64,000 bases of DNA from Daphnia carinata (GCF_022539665.2 NC_081340.1:4340001-4404000); one strand, 5' to 3'. Counted from the stretch's first letter, positions 36,221 through 49,015 are shown. The notes: a model not told the origin generated them from the letters alone. Numbers and translations are program-made.

Positions 36221-37693
36221 TTAGGCGTTGCTCGTAGAATTTAAAGCGGGATCGAAATCCACCTTGTCTGTCTGTTCACTAGAACTTTCTTCAACTGTGC
36301 GATAGCCTTTCAGGGGAAGATAGCTGTCAGGTTTCATCGGCAAATAGCTATCGGGGCCGGAGAGTCCTATTGTCGGACCGGTTGATGTGTAATTTTCGCT
36401 CACTGGTCTGAAGCGCATCATGGTGCGACGTAGGGAATAATTGTAACCGGTCCATGTGTACCAATTAACACCGTCAGCAAAACTCCGGTGTGGGCCTCCC
36501 AAATACCAGCCGTTAAGGTTGGAATCGTGGCAGTTTCCATACCACCAACCTCCCTGTAATTTGAATAAATTTCATTAATATTTCATGGTAATCACGTTTT
36601 GTTTACAAATTGCAGGAACCTTGTACAGTCGGGCACAGCTTCGCTCCGCAAAATCTTCCCCTTCACGGTTATCGTTATCAACGTCGAATGTGGAAAATGC
36701 AAGACCGTTGTGGCTGAATAGTGAGTCACCAGCATTGCCCAGGAACATTTTAGTGAAATAAAGACGATACTTGTCGCTTTCCGGACCAATTCGGAAACCC
36801 TTATAACGGGCAAACCGTTTATTGCCACTCCAGTCTTCTAGGTTGATGGCTAATTCGTATTTTTTGTTGTCGTTACTGTTCGTCAGTGCCCACAAAAGGA
36901 TGTTACCTATTTTCGTTCAAGGATAAGTCTGGTAAGTAAATACCTAAAAATTAATTTAACAAGTTCATCTACAAATAACCTAGCCAAAATTCGCGGTCAA
37001 AGTCCCCAAAACCCAGTTTGTAGTCTTCCCAGTTGCGCATAAAATTTTCGTGGGGCTCGACATCGTCTCGTACTTGAAACACCTAAGTAAGATTTTAAAT
37101 TAAATTAAATTATGTTTCACTTTACCGTTTATGCTATTTTTAGATTACCGTCCAGCCGCCGCCTTCGGATTCCTGATCGCAGTAGACTTTCCACGGACCT
37201 TGAACGATGTTGGGAGGATGAATCAAATACAAACCGCTTTGCGACGCTTTTTGCGTTACCAAGATGTCGTGACAGCTTTTGCCAACATTGAAAGATTCTA
37301 GTAAATGGGTAATAAAATATCTGTAGAGCTTATCAACTATTTAATTTTGTATTTAACTTTCAGTGGGTACAGACCTGTAAAATCCAAAATGGGGTTCTTG
37401 AGAGTAGTTCCAGATACGTTGACAGAAAGGATATCTCGAGCTGTGGGCACTCTGGTATCTTGGCCGGACATGGCTCTGTGGATAGCCGAACGAACTTCCG
37501 CCATGGATAAACCTTCGCTGAATGGTGTCCTTACACGTCCTTTATCCTATTGCCAATTTGTTTTGTTTTTAATTCTGTTGTTTTGCCCGAAAAGCAGACG
37601 GGTACAACTTACATGAGAATCTACGGACAGGACGCCATTCAGCATAGCGAAGAATCCAATCAACAAAAAAATCGCAACTCGCATGGCCGACAT
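36221..37693 (-). CDS. Secreted fibrinogen C-terminal domain protein (FReD / techylectin-like)
   Basis: Exons are complement(36221-36553, 36620-36906, 36980-37082, 37149-37297, 37375-37546, 37613-37693), 374 residues. Start [20 protein letters not shown] is a signal peptide. A 60-residue linker precedes the fibrinogen-related domain (about residues 90-318). It shows CHDIL near its start, [37 protein letters not shown], the calcium-site region [15 protein letters not shown], and [20 protein letters not shown]. Arthropod FReD proteins (techylectins, ficolin-like) bind acetylated sugars on microbes and are usually immune lectins or clotting partners; that role here is inference. A tail of about 57 residues after the domain carries two copies of DSYLP[ML]K and is not part of the usual fold. 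Confidence 0.9.
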
Positions 37694-38122
37694 GGTGACG
37701 GCAACGAAACGTCCTAGGAAGAGTTAATTCTCGAGCAACGATTCTTTAGGAGTGGAGTACGTCTTGTACTATGTGCAGCCAAGAGAGGTGTGAGGTTCAC
37801 TGGATGGCAACTCGGTAGGGAAGATTCATTTATCGTAACTGTCGACCTGGCTAGCGGCGATGTTCTCGGCCAAACTTTGTCAACTGACTATTTTTTTTCA
37901 CGCGTAACGGGAACGTTTTATTTAGCCCAACAAGTGGTGGCTTTTTAGGCCCTGGGCACTTTTTTTAATACCTTTTCTTGTTTTCTAGATATTAGTACAA
38001 ACGGTGTAACGCAAAATCGATGTATTTTTTTTTCTAGATCTCACTAAAACAACTTTTTTTATAGTCTATTGACTATCCTGTTTGATCGTCTATTGTTGGG
38101 CATCCCGGCAGGTCGAGCAAAA

Positions 38123-38439
38123 ATGTCTTGCGTGTGGAACCATAGTAAGTATTTCCTTCATAGAGAGTTGTAATGACTGTCGTAGAAAATTATAGTTTTG
38201 TTCCAAATTCCAGGTGGGATCCAGGTGAAAATACTAACGCCGTCACAATTGGTTTGTTATTATACAAGTACACGACTCAAGACTTGCACCGCCTCCTAGT
38301 CGGAGATATCCGGTATTTCTTTTTCCTTAATTTGTCCAATTAACCGAATTTCTAATGCCGTACGTGTTGTAGGTACTACCGCTTAGTGACTTATTGTGAA
38401 GGTCGCAGCTACCACGATCGTTGGACGAGTTCGGACTAA
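38123..38439 (+). CDS. Candidate 58-residue three-exon gene
   Basis: Exons 38123-38144, 38225-38312 and 38373-38439 join in frame (phases 1 and 2) with donors GTAAGT, GTATTT and acceptors CAG, TAG. Introns are 80 and 60 nt, the size seen in neighbouring genes. The product starts MSCVWNHSEN and ends DRWTSSD. There is no signal peptide and no known family. Another good donor (CAG|GTAAGA) follows at about 38501, so this could instead be spliced 5' UTR or non-coding RNA. It lies divergently, 430 nt from the fibrinogen-domain gene start. Confidence 0.3.
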
Positions 38440-41400
38440 AAAATTATGATCTTACCAGTTCTACGTGGAATTCGAATCTTCAAACACGAACTAGCTGTCA
38501 GGTAAGATTTACAGTTTTTTATTAATTTACTTGGGTTACGCGTTTGACGTAGGATGGTATAGTTGTATAATTGAACTATAATTGGTCGTTTATTTAATAA
38601 TTCAAAGTTTGTCTCGAGACGACAAACAGATGGCAGGCCATTATTTAATCGTTAACTTAATCTGTCATCCTTATTGTCTGCATTCTACGTTTTCCGTCCT
38701 CATAAATTTTGATTTTCATCAGTTGCCCCACAGTTACAAGTAAGAACTTTAAAGTCGTTAATATCACATGATTAATAACGAGCGCAAACAAAATAGTGAA
38801 GGGGACACGTACGTATAATGGTGTAATTCATTCAAATTCTTGCACCCATAGAGCTATTTTTTTCTCTGCATTTAAAAAACGGGTTAAGGATGACCCCAAT
38901 GCGCGTTTCAAGGTGGATCGTAGAACAGAGAAGCAATTCAGCACATTAGAAAGCTTGTTTTTAGCTTAAAGAAATCCTGAATTCTTCACCGTATATTAGC
39001 ATACCAGACATCCGTTGACCATGAAACCTTTCTCGCGGTGCCTACTATTCGGAACGATACAAATAAGGATATCCTTTAGAGTAGAGACATCTAGTAGCAA
39101 AAGTTGGAACCCTAGCACATAGAAGATATGCTTCCAGGACTTGCGGAATAGCCGAGCGTTCAGCACGAACGTTTTCTAGTTGCATCAGGGTTGTGAAATT
39201 TGTTCGCATCCTATTGGTCAGCCAAAATATCGTACCATGTGGATAAAACGTCCCAAAAACTCCCTCATGAGTCACGTGAACGTTTTATGAACAAACAACA
39301 TGTCGCTGTCATTTTATTGTCCTTTACAGCTGCTTTTTTTTTGCAGGTCAAATGATGCGTAATTAGCCGCTTTCATTTATTATCCGCATAGTCATTCTCC
39401 GATGTTAAACTTTTTCGCACACTGGTACGATTTTTTCCCATAGAAAAAACGTGCCATTTGTAAAAGAGGTTTTCACAAGTTGAAACTATGCCTACATGCG
39501 ACGACCATGGCTTCAATGCAGGAGTGAAAGTCGGCCGTCACGTAGCATTAGTTGTAGAAAGCTTGAACTGGGAATATTGCAGCGTAGATTTCAAATGACG
39601 TAACTCTATTTCTCGCTCTTGGATTAGCCTACGTGCTCTTGTCACGTGTTATTGTATGTTTTGATTAAAACAGATAGATTTTTGATCAGTTCCAAAGCAA
39701 GCTTAAATGATTCACCGTCGTTTAGATGTTGACACGCAGCGAGCTTTGTTTTCACTTGTTTTGTTTTTTGTTTCCCCAAGCCAACATCGATCGGATCCAG
39801 AACGTTCTGGATGACATAAGGGTACATGTTAGATTGAACGATCACGCTGGTCCAGTATGTTTCCCTTTAGGGTTTTCCCCCATTTTGATAATATGGACTT
39901 GCAAATAGCACGCAATGATGGGGCTCTTTCGCAATAGTTTCAAAGAGGGTTTTTTTGGCAGTGAGTTTCTTTACCATCAGTACTTACGTTTCTTTTTCTT
40001 ATTTTGAATTTTTTAACATAGAAGAATAACGACCAGTTGGTGATTATGGACCCTTATCAACTTTCCCAAGCGCGGCTGCACACGAACCTTCAACATTGAT
40101 GTCCACACGCTACGCCTTTATGACGCCCTACGGTTACTAGACGAGTTCCATATTTTATTCATCTCTTATCGATCCATCGTTTCTAATTTTCCCCCAGATT
40201 CTGCGATGGTCGTACGATGGTCGTACGATGCTACCAACCAATGGCAAACAAACTGCAACGTCACGTAGCACCGCCGTTCAAATCCAACCTACTAGTGCCA
40301 CCATCAAATATTTTCAGAGGTTTGCACGAATTTCTTTATCGTTGAGGACAACTTGAGCCTTATAAAACTTTTATTATGGAGCCATTTTAAAGGTATTTGG
40401 CCTAGGCGTTGGATATGATTATTGCACACGCCTTTCATCCAGAAAGGAGGATGTCATGTCGGCAAAGGTGATCCATCGGGTAAACCGGTTTACAATGAGG
40501 ATTCGCTCTTGCCCCGGGTCTGCATCAACCTTGAAGCTCCCTATTATTATTTTCTTTTATTTCAGGTAAGCTTAATGTCAAGTAATGCTAGTAGTGTTGT
40601 TGACAGGCAGGGCGAGCGAGTGACTTTGTTATATAAACCTTTTGCATTGTAGCAAGAACCCAAGGACATAATTTTAACGACTGTCAGCACAAGTCATCCT
40701 TCAGACCCTGAATGTGCTGGCCTTTGATCGCGTTGTTATTATGAGCTTTAAAATACTTAAAAATTTTGTTTTCCTTCCTGCTACATTGCGAATTCTGAAC
40801 AAGCATTTTATGCAATAGGACGTGATACAAAGTGTATCATTGTAGCCATATCAGCCTCAAGAAGTCTCTTTAATTTCTGACAAGCGGAAATGTCGACTAA
40901 GTAGTACGTACATCATAACGTATGATACATTGTTTGGTCCCTAATTTGGTAGGTAAAGCATTGGCGTTATTAATATTAATTTCTTTTTCATTTCCTCAAA
41001 ATTCAGGTTTTGGCTGTCTATTTGTTCCGCCCGCTTCTGTCAGATCAAGGAACCAGCTCTGTTTGAACGAAAAGGTTAACGCCATGCAAAGCGAGTCGTG
41101 GCGACTGTGTTCTAAAACGAGGTACTGTGAGTGAAAGGTGTTATTTTCCTGTTTTATGGTGAATAGAAATTGGTAGCAATATTACTTTAACGTTTGTGAA
41201 ATTTCGATTTCTTTTTTTTTTAGCGGCTATCTCTCCCTGTTTCTTTATCTGTTTCAACGACCGTAACGGCCACGTTACGGTAAGGCGGCGACTTCACATG
41301 GCGCAAGAAAAAAAAAAAAATCAGCATACATGGCGTGATGGTGGCCTGATGTCTGCCAAAACAGAAATTTGACCAGCCAAAGTATTCCCACGAAAAGAGT

Positions 41401-43758
41401 CGGATCAGAACAGTCACAAAACAACATGAATTTTTATCTGGTATTATTGATATTCTCTCTTTTTAATGAATCCATTCTCGAGACGCAAAGACAGTATGAA
41501 CTCTTGTACTATGAACTTTCATCTTATTTTTTTACATATTTTGCACTTTGTTTCCATCTCATATTGCACGCCCTTGACTCGCCCCCTTCCGGATCAGAAT
41601 TTTGTGATGTCTGAGCAAAGTTTAAAATGAAAAAAAGGAAGATGATTCCAAGTCCACAACATCCTTGGAGTTATACTACGAGGTATATCTAGGGGTGGAT
41701 CTTCATCTTCTGTCAAAGTAAAAGAATAACAATATTAACTATTGTGCCAAGGTCGGTGTTATTAACATTTGTTTTTATACACGAACAGGTCTGGCACAGT
41801 TGTATTATGAAGCTCAAGGAAACCTATTGTGTAATGCAACCACACGGCCCTAGTGACCTCACGTGATAAGACTAAAATCCGTGATAGAGGAAATGAAATG
41901 GTACCATTTTTACAACGCAAGCAAATTTGGAAAATTTGGATGTCGCCACATGTTGACGCCATGCTAATCTGCCACGTCCGCTTTTGATAAGGAGAAATAA
42001 AGCGTTCTGAAAGTATTCCAGGTAAAATGTGTCTACGTCAACAGAAAAGACGCGGATGCGAACTTGAGTTGCCGCCAATTGGCACTTGTTTTTAGACCTA
42101 AATCCGAGATGCGCCAATTTTTAAGTTATTAATACTTTTTTTTTTTCACTTTAAGTGATCTTTAAAAAGACTGACCTGAAGGTTACTAAAAAATTCAAGG
42201 GAAAATGAACTGGCTTTTATTTTCTCCAGGGGAAAACCGGTAGATCCTCTGAAGATTCACTAAACCAGTCCACTGGCGCGCGGTACTATGCCTCTACATA
42301 CCTTCATAATCCGTATCTTTATACATGAATTTCGTTTCCGACAGGAAATTTTCGATTGACTCTGCATTTTTTTTTCAAATGGGAAAGTCGCTTGTGTTTA
42401 TGTCGGCCTTGAACACGTGGCAAGTCTGTTGTTGTGCGAGCCAAATGGCCAAGTTAAAACCATCCGTGTAGATGCACCCAAGGAAAACAAGAAAAAGAAA
42501 AAGAGTCTATTACAAAAAGGCGACAACATTTCTTGGCAATCATCGAACCAAGCTCTGCCATCAGAAGGTGTAAAAGCTGATCTCTACGGCGCCGAAACCC
42601 GCAGAGTTCTACCCGGCTTCCGAACACAACTGTTGCAACTTTCAGCCGGTTGCCATTCGGATCCAGTTTGTGTGCATTATTGTATAATTACTGCACCCAA
42701 CTTCCTGAAACGTAACTAGACATGTTACTCGCTGCTGCTTCAACGGTTGCCTCTGGCCCAGCTGTCGTTTTGAAAAAAATCAAAGGTAAGAGCAAACAAG
42801 TTTTTTTTAAAGAATATTTATACCTGGACAGCACTATTGTCGCCCTCATGAACTGGAAAAATTCCGGACGTGATCACTTCCCATTATGCCCCAAGGCTTT
42901 CCACGTGTGTGTTAAATTGTAGATTATATCAAGGATTCTGACGAGCGGATGAATTGTTACGCATACCCAATCCATCCCACGCGTGTCTTTTTGTAATAAG
43001 CTGTTCTGTTTTTTTTTCCTTAAACCACGTGAGCAGCTGACACGCGGGACTTGCCACCGTTGTGGTTAGGGGTACCAAAATTTCACTTGATTGACTAATT
43101 TAAACATAATGCATCAAGATTAACCTACTTCCGAGCAATAACAATCATCCGGTAGATATCTTTTTCCTCCAACGTGACTCGAAGTCTCGTAAAGTAAATG
43201 CATAGTGCAGGTTTTTTTTCCAATGGTATGAATTGAAATTAGTCGAGTTCAATGGGGCCGATGACGTCAGACTCATTGGGTGCCTGGACGAATACGCCAT
43301 AGCATCTATGAAATCACGTGACAGTCTATTTTGGTAGGAGATCATTACACGAACGCTAGATCTCTTTTCGACTTGGTATTTGCAACGATCTTCGCCAAGT
43401 AGGCGAAACATGGGCACGCCGCCATTTGGGAAAGAAAAAGTCCGCCAAAGTTCAATTTTTTGACAGTTCTTGTCAAAGAAACGCAATCGCCTTGCGTACG
43501 TTTGCACATCGTACAACAAAGAGAAAAATCTAGAGATAGAGAACGATGTGCCCATTTGTTTTCGTGGTAAGCTTGCTGTAAAGGTAAACGTCTAAAAATC
43601 ACCCATTGGCTCCAACAAGTCACGTGACGTGGCGTGACAGTCAACAGCCAATAGGATTTGAAACTGCCTGGCGCATCGTATGCATGGGGCGACTTCCCAA
43701 CCTCAAGGTTGTTTCTCTACTATCGATCCGGCTACGAGTTTCTCGTAGAGGGAGAACA
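38440..43758. other. Gene-poor region upstream of the first acyl-CoA synthetase
   Basis: No recognised protein domain. It contains several CACGTG palindromes (39273, 39643, 41860, 42414, 42902, 43026, 43315, 43621), nearby CCAAT/ATTGG boxes, and a short tandem duplication, GATGGTCGTAC twice, near 40205. 42722-42785 begins with ATG, codes MLLAAASTVASGP... and ends at a GTAAGAG donor in phase 1. That phase fits acyl-CoA synthetase exon 2, so it is a weak candidate alternative first exon. Confidence 0.4.
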
Positions 43759-45460
43759 TATAAAACTGGTGTGTTGAGGGATAGTACTCAAGTATCGCCT
43801 TTTCCACTGCGTTAAAGACTTTCCAGTGCTCCACGCTGACGGTTGTAGTTGAGCGTCATTCCGTGTAAATTCCTCATTTCTTTTTTCGCGTCTTTCATCA
43901 CAATATTTTGCTGTCAGTTTCTGCAGTGACATTGCTGACAGTTCGACTTGCCCATAGCCGTCTCGAGTTATTTTCTTCTTGATTTTTGGTTTTCCCTCCT
44001 AAAAATAACTCAAAGTGACCAGCAGCAAGGGAACAGAGTCCAACATGTTTTTCGCCGGCTCAGAGTTTGTGCACGGTAAGCCATTGAACTTTACTGTGTT
44101 GTGAGACAGAGAGAGGCTACGATTTGATTCATAATATCTTATCGTTACTACAGTGTACTATATGTTTGACTAGTAGTATGGGAAAAACTTGTTGATAAGT
44201 TTTTTGTTCCCCAAAGTAAACTAAAACCGACTGAAAAGGGAGTGTCATTTGGGAGGATCTTTTGCGATTGCTAAAATGTCAAAAGGTTGGATTCAAACAC
44301 TGGAACAAAGCCAAGTGGGTCGAGTTCATGATTGCAAACAGTCTTTTGTAACAAGGGGATAACCATAGAATAAGGATTTGCACTTTGAAAGACATTATGA
44401 TCAGAAATCTTTAGACTAACTTCATTTCTCAAGGCCAATATCATAAAAAAAGAGATAATGTTCCGTAGCTTTCTTTTTCATATTTTTATTTGCTATTATT
44501 CGTTGTTTAACGTTCAACATCTGCAACGTTCTTGCACTCCCACGAAATTTCAGTGCATCTAGGTGCTCATGTACTTGCCTCCCCGACGATGTGGCATTTT
44601 CCTTTAAGAAGGAAAAATCAATGAACACGAGAAAAAAAAATAAATACTGGTTCTGCCGGGTCGTTGGTATTATGGCACCGGTCCAAAGCTCCTAGCGGGA
44701 CTTTGGAGTAAGAAAAGTTTAGGATGACGTAGGGCGGCGGGCGTAACATGTGGACGAGTTTGGAGTTTCCGGCGATTCGCCATTGGTCCATTCCTGATCA
44801 GACCATCACGTGACTCCCGCCAGGCCTTCTTCCCACTCCACCGGACTTAAGCCACAACAGCAACCATTACCAACGAGCTCAAGGTTATACGAACTTTCCC
44901 ATGGCGAGATACCTGCGCAGTCAATTCTTTTACCTGTTAAGGATATGGCGGGACGTCCACTAGGAGGGTCTCTAAAGTACGTTGAGCCCTGCTTGCATTT
45001 CTAATTGCTCTGTTAGCCGCGGGGATGACTAGGTCGATCAGTCGTCGCAGCTCTATCAGAAATATGTTCTAGAACAATCTACGTATTTAAAAGACATCGC
45101 TAGATGGCGCGAAAAGGCAATTTGCGAAAAATCAATACTGTGCAAAAACAAAACAACGGACCTTTTTGCAAAACAACGAATGCTATGGGCAAACGTTGTG
45201 GTTATTTTTTTTTCTAAATATTAATGTTTACATTATTTTCTTACAGGCCCGGACGTCGAACAATATTTGCACTATGTCAGCGGTGCGGCAGGTATGCTGG
45301 CAATGGCAGGCGTCGGAGTGGCCGCTGCCTCGGCCTATTATTTGGCCAACCGACCAATTCCCACACAACCTCCTTTCGATCTGGACAATCAAACAATTGT
45401 CGAGGTATATTGCTTTTTTAAAACATCGTAACCCTTATGCACGTCCCATTTCTTCACGTG
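41860..45460. promoter_or_regulatory. Cluster of CACGTG E-boxes around the ACSL first exon
   Basis: CACGTG occurs at 41860, 42414, 42902, 43026, 43315, 43621, 44807 and 45455. That is eight in 3.6 kb, against about one expected in random sequence. Several are extended to TCACGTGA or GTCACGTGAC, the preferred site of MITF/TFEB and USF-type bHLH-Zip factors. CCAAT or ATTGG lies within 40 bases of 43621 and 44807. Confidence 0.45.
43759..43765 (+). promoter_or_regulatory. Putative TATA box for the first ACSL gene
   Basis: TATAAAA, about 280 nt before the ATG at 44045, with a CCAAT box and CACGTG within 140 nt upstream. A leader of about 250 nt would result. Confidence 0.5.
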
Positions 45461-48400
45461 AGCTGAACATATGCCAAAGTCATGGCGCTTGCACATTCCT
45501 GCTCTCTCGCCGGTCTAAATCCAGATTTTTCACCATCTGGTAGGTTCCAATATAGTTTGTAACGTGGTAGCGCGGGGGCGGGAAGTTCCACTTCATGGAA
45601 ATGTTATCTCTTTGCTACCGCTGACGACCGTCCCTTTTGAAGTGCACAGAATTCTGTCCACTTCATCATGCTTACATGCCCATAATTTACAGGAGCCTCC
45701 TCTATTTGTCCAATTGGCTTTTAAAGGAGGATCGACCAGTTACCTAGCGATAACTTTTGCTTTATTAGGGCGTTTCCTGGCAAACAACAAGGGACAGCAT
45801 TGGAAAGATCGAAAATAGTAGCGAATGGAAATAGACGCTCAATGCGTTTTGCCATGTTTTGATGGATTGCTAACTGCAAATGCCTTCATTTAAAACAAGG
45901 TCACAACGACGTAAAGAAAAACGAAACAAAAGCTTGTATGTAGCTAAAGTCTGTGCTTTACGACGACAGGGAGAAAACAGAAGATAAAATTAGGTTTCTT
46001 AATCAAGCCGCAATATTTTGTGCTAGATAAAAACCAGGATTCATAGTTTGCTCGAAACTGAGCAGCGGAAGAGTCAAGTCTGCCAGCCATTCTCAAAAAT
46101 AAAAACAAGGGAAGAATGACTGGAACACTCTTCAAGTCGAGCAAGAACCGCTACCTCGGGATCATGGGAAATATATTTTTGCATTAGTCGTTGAGAGCAA
46201 CCGAACGAGAGTGGTGGTAGTGAGGCAGGAAGTTTTGGAAGACGTTGCCAACTTGGTTGGTGCCAGGGCTCAGTCGCTCCAATTCTATCGGCCCATAGAG
46301 ATCGCTCCAAATCTAGCCGTGGACAGATCAAGTGCGTGACCTATTCCGACCATTTATCGGCGTGATTTCTTGTGTTGGGGGGAGGTGCTTCTTTATCGTC
46401 TGCTAGTCAATTTCGTGAAACGCAGATAATGTCGGGAGGCTTAAAAGATTTTTTTTTCCCGAAACCTTTCCGTCCGCCGCTCGATCTATCTGTTCAGTCG
46501 GACGTAATTCGGGTAAGAAAGCGACCACCGAGTTCTAAAATTATCAGCTATTCATTCATTGTGCAAATAAGGAGCTGCCTCGCAGGTGGTAGATATCCCA
46601 TCGGACTCTGTTTAACCCTTTTCATTATCCTATAGATTATTTTGAAAATGTAAATACATGTTTAATCCTTGTCTTTGTTCATGTAGGGACCAGAGTTGAT
46701 CCACTACTCCCGCTTCGCCAAAGAAGGCAAGGAGATGAAATTCATGCGGTACCTCTACGAAGACACCCGGACCCTCTACGACGTCTTCCGCCGTGGAGCC
46801 CGTGTTTCCAGTAATTCAAATTCCAATAAGACACAAAGAATTTGTCAAGCTTACCCGTTAACCTGTCCCAATATAGACAATGGGCCCTGTTTGGGATGGA
46901 GAGAGGATCCCACTAAGCAGTACCAGTGGATGCGTTATGAGGAGGCCCTGTTGCGCGCCCAGAATTTCGGCTCAGGCCTCGTGGCACTTGGCCTCAAGCC
47001 CGGACCTAATACACTTGTGGGCGTCTACAGTCAGAACAGTCCCGAGTGGGTACTAAGCGAACATGGCCTCTACAGCTACTCCATGGTCATTGTCCCGCTC
47101 TACGACACTCTTGGACCCGAGGCATGCCGCTATATCATCAATCAAGGTATCTTGCTGTTAACGATTTCCCGCTTGTTGCGATTAACAATCAGCTAATTGG
47201 TGTCTGTTCAAATTTATTCAGCCGAAATGTCTCTGGTTATCTGCGATAACGAAGATAAGTGCAAGTCTTTGCTCAACAATGCACCCTCCTGTCTAAAGCA
47301 GCTGGTCCACGTAAAACCAATCTCCAAAGAGACAACTGAGTTAGCCAAGCGTAAAGGCATCAACATGTTGAGCTTTGAGTATGTGGAGAAGCTTGGCGCG
47401 GAAAAGAAAAACAGGCCTGTGGTATGTCGTGTTTGCAAAACATGCGGGTTATATTAAGAAAACTTCGTGCTTTAACGGCTTGTCTTATCTCTATTTTCTT
47501 TTTGAATGGAACGACAGCCGCCTCAACCTGACGACTTGTGCACCATTTGCTATACGTCGGGCACGACGGGCAACCCCAAGGGAGTGATGTTGACCCACGA
47601 GAACGTTGTGGCTGACGTCAGCGCCACGCTACTCCAATTGGGCGACCAGAAACCCAACTGTTCGGACGTGATGATTTCTTTCCTCCCCTTGGCACACATG
47701 CTCGAGCGCATTTGCCAAGTCTCCGTCTACATGCAAGGAGGTGCTGTGGGTTTCTTCGGCGGTGACATCCGTAACCTGATGGATGACATGAAAGCCCTTC
47801 GACCCACCATCACACCAGCCGTCCCACGTCTCCTCAACCGAATCTTCGACAAGGTTCAGAGTGGCTTGAACAGCTCGTCTCTGAAGCGATTCCTCTTCAA
47901 CGCTGCGCTCAGCTCCAAGGAGAACGAACTCAGGCGCGGTATCATCAGGAATAACACCATCTGGGATAAACTCGTCTTGGGCAAAGTTCAAGAATCCATG
48001 GGTGGACGCATCAGACTGTTGGTCGTTGGATCTGCTCCTTTGGCCGGCTCTGTCCTCACTTTTATGCGCTGCGCCTTGGGCTGCGTCATTGTTGAAGGTT
48101 ATGGTCAAACCGAATGCGTTGCGCCAACAACCCTCACCGTTCAGGTACCGTTATTTTGTGATTGTTTTAAAAAGAAAATTTTTATTTTAAATAAAAATTA
48201 CATTTTTTTCCACAGGGAGACTCTACTCCAGAACACGTTGGCCCGCCAATTCCTTGCTGCGCTATCAAGCTGATTGATGTACCCGATATGAATTACTACG
48301 CTGCTAGTGGCCATGGTGAAATCTGTATCAAGGGTACTAACGTCTTCAAAGGCTACTTCAAAGAACCCGAAAAGACCAAAGAAACACTAGACGAGGACGG

Positions 48401-49015
48401 CTGGCTTCACACTGGCGACATCGGCACCTTCCTACCCGTAAGTTCGTTAGGAAACATCATGTTTCATGAAATGTTGCTAATGTTTGATTATTGTAGAACG
48501 GAACGTTAAAGATTTGCGATCGCAAGAAGAACATTTTCAAACTCTCACAGGGTGAATATATCGCACCCGAGAAGATTGAAAATATTTACATCAAAAGCCA
48601 GTACGTCGCACAAGTCTTTGTTCACGGTGAAAGCCTCAAGTCGTGCACAGTTGCGGTCATCGTACCTGATGTAGAGAACGTCAAGTTCTACGCAGAAGAG
48701 CAGGGTATTCCTGGGACACTGTCTGTGCTGTGCAACACCCCTGAAATCAAGCAGCTTATATTGAAAGACATCACAGATCTGGGGAAAAAAGGCGGTCTTA
48801 AATCCTTCGAACAGGTACACGATAATCTTGTTATCTCTTCAAAGAGTTGTTTCTAAACTTTGTGTTTTTCGCTTTAGGTCAAAGATATCTACTTGCACCC
48901 AGATGCCTTCTCAGTGCAGAATGGTTTGTTGACGCCGACACTCAAGTCGAAGCGTCCGGAACTCCGCACTTACTTCAAACCTCAACTCGAGGACATGTAC
49001 AGCAAATTGGACTAA
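44045..49015 (+). CDS. Acsl: Long-chain acyl-CoA synthetase, ACSL1/5/6 class (copy 1)
   Basis: Exons are 44045-44075, 45247-45404, 46687-46810, 46877-47146, 47222-47421, 47518-48144, 48216-48437, 48497-48814 and 48878-49015, 695 residues, close to human ACSL1 (698). A membrane anchor lies at about residues 22-44. Then come the VSNNGPCLG segment created by splicing exons 3 and 4, the ATP/AMP motif [11 protein letters not shown] (273-283), YGQTEC, the linker region [20 protein letters not shown], and the fatty-acid synthetase signature [19 protein letters not shown]. It joins long-chain fatty acids to CoA using ATP on ER or mitochondrial outer membrane. The 66-nt intron 46811-46876 is in frame and stop-free. 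A paralogue with the same exon lengths lies at 59659-63061. An alternative first exon is probable at 46429-46512. Confidence 0.93.
46429..46512 (+). CDS. Probable alternative first coding exon of ACSL copy 1
   Basis: 28 codons from an ATG to a strong donor (CGG|GTAAGA), phase 0, which matches the phase of exon 3 at 46687. The encoded end, [14 protein letters not shown], resembles the PPxDLSxQS segment that precedes the catalytic part of animal ACSL1 and also PPFDLDNQ encoded by exon 2 of this gene. Its use would give a product of about 660 residues without the N-terminal membrane anchor. Confidence 0.6.

Noticed and set aside
42417-42719. 100-codon plus-strand frame with a Lys run
   Set aside because: No ATG with context, no family motif and no clear donor; likely chance.
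43621-43640. Possible carbohydrate response element (two E-box halves 5 bp apart)
   Set aside because: Only the first half is a proper CACGTG; the second half does not match the CNCRTG consensus.
47629-48108. 159-codon minus-strand frame
   Set aside because: Lies antisense to the catalytic exon of ACSL copy 1, whose plus-strand motifs are unmistakable.
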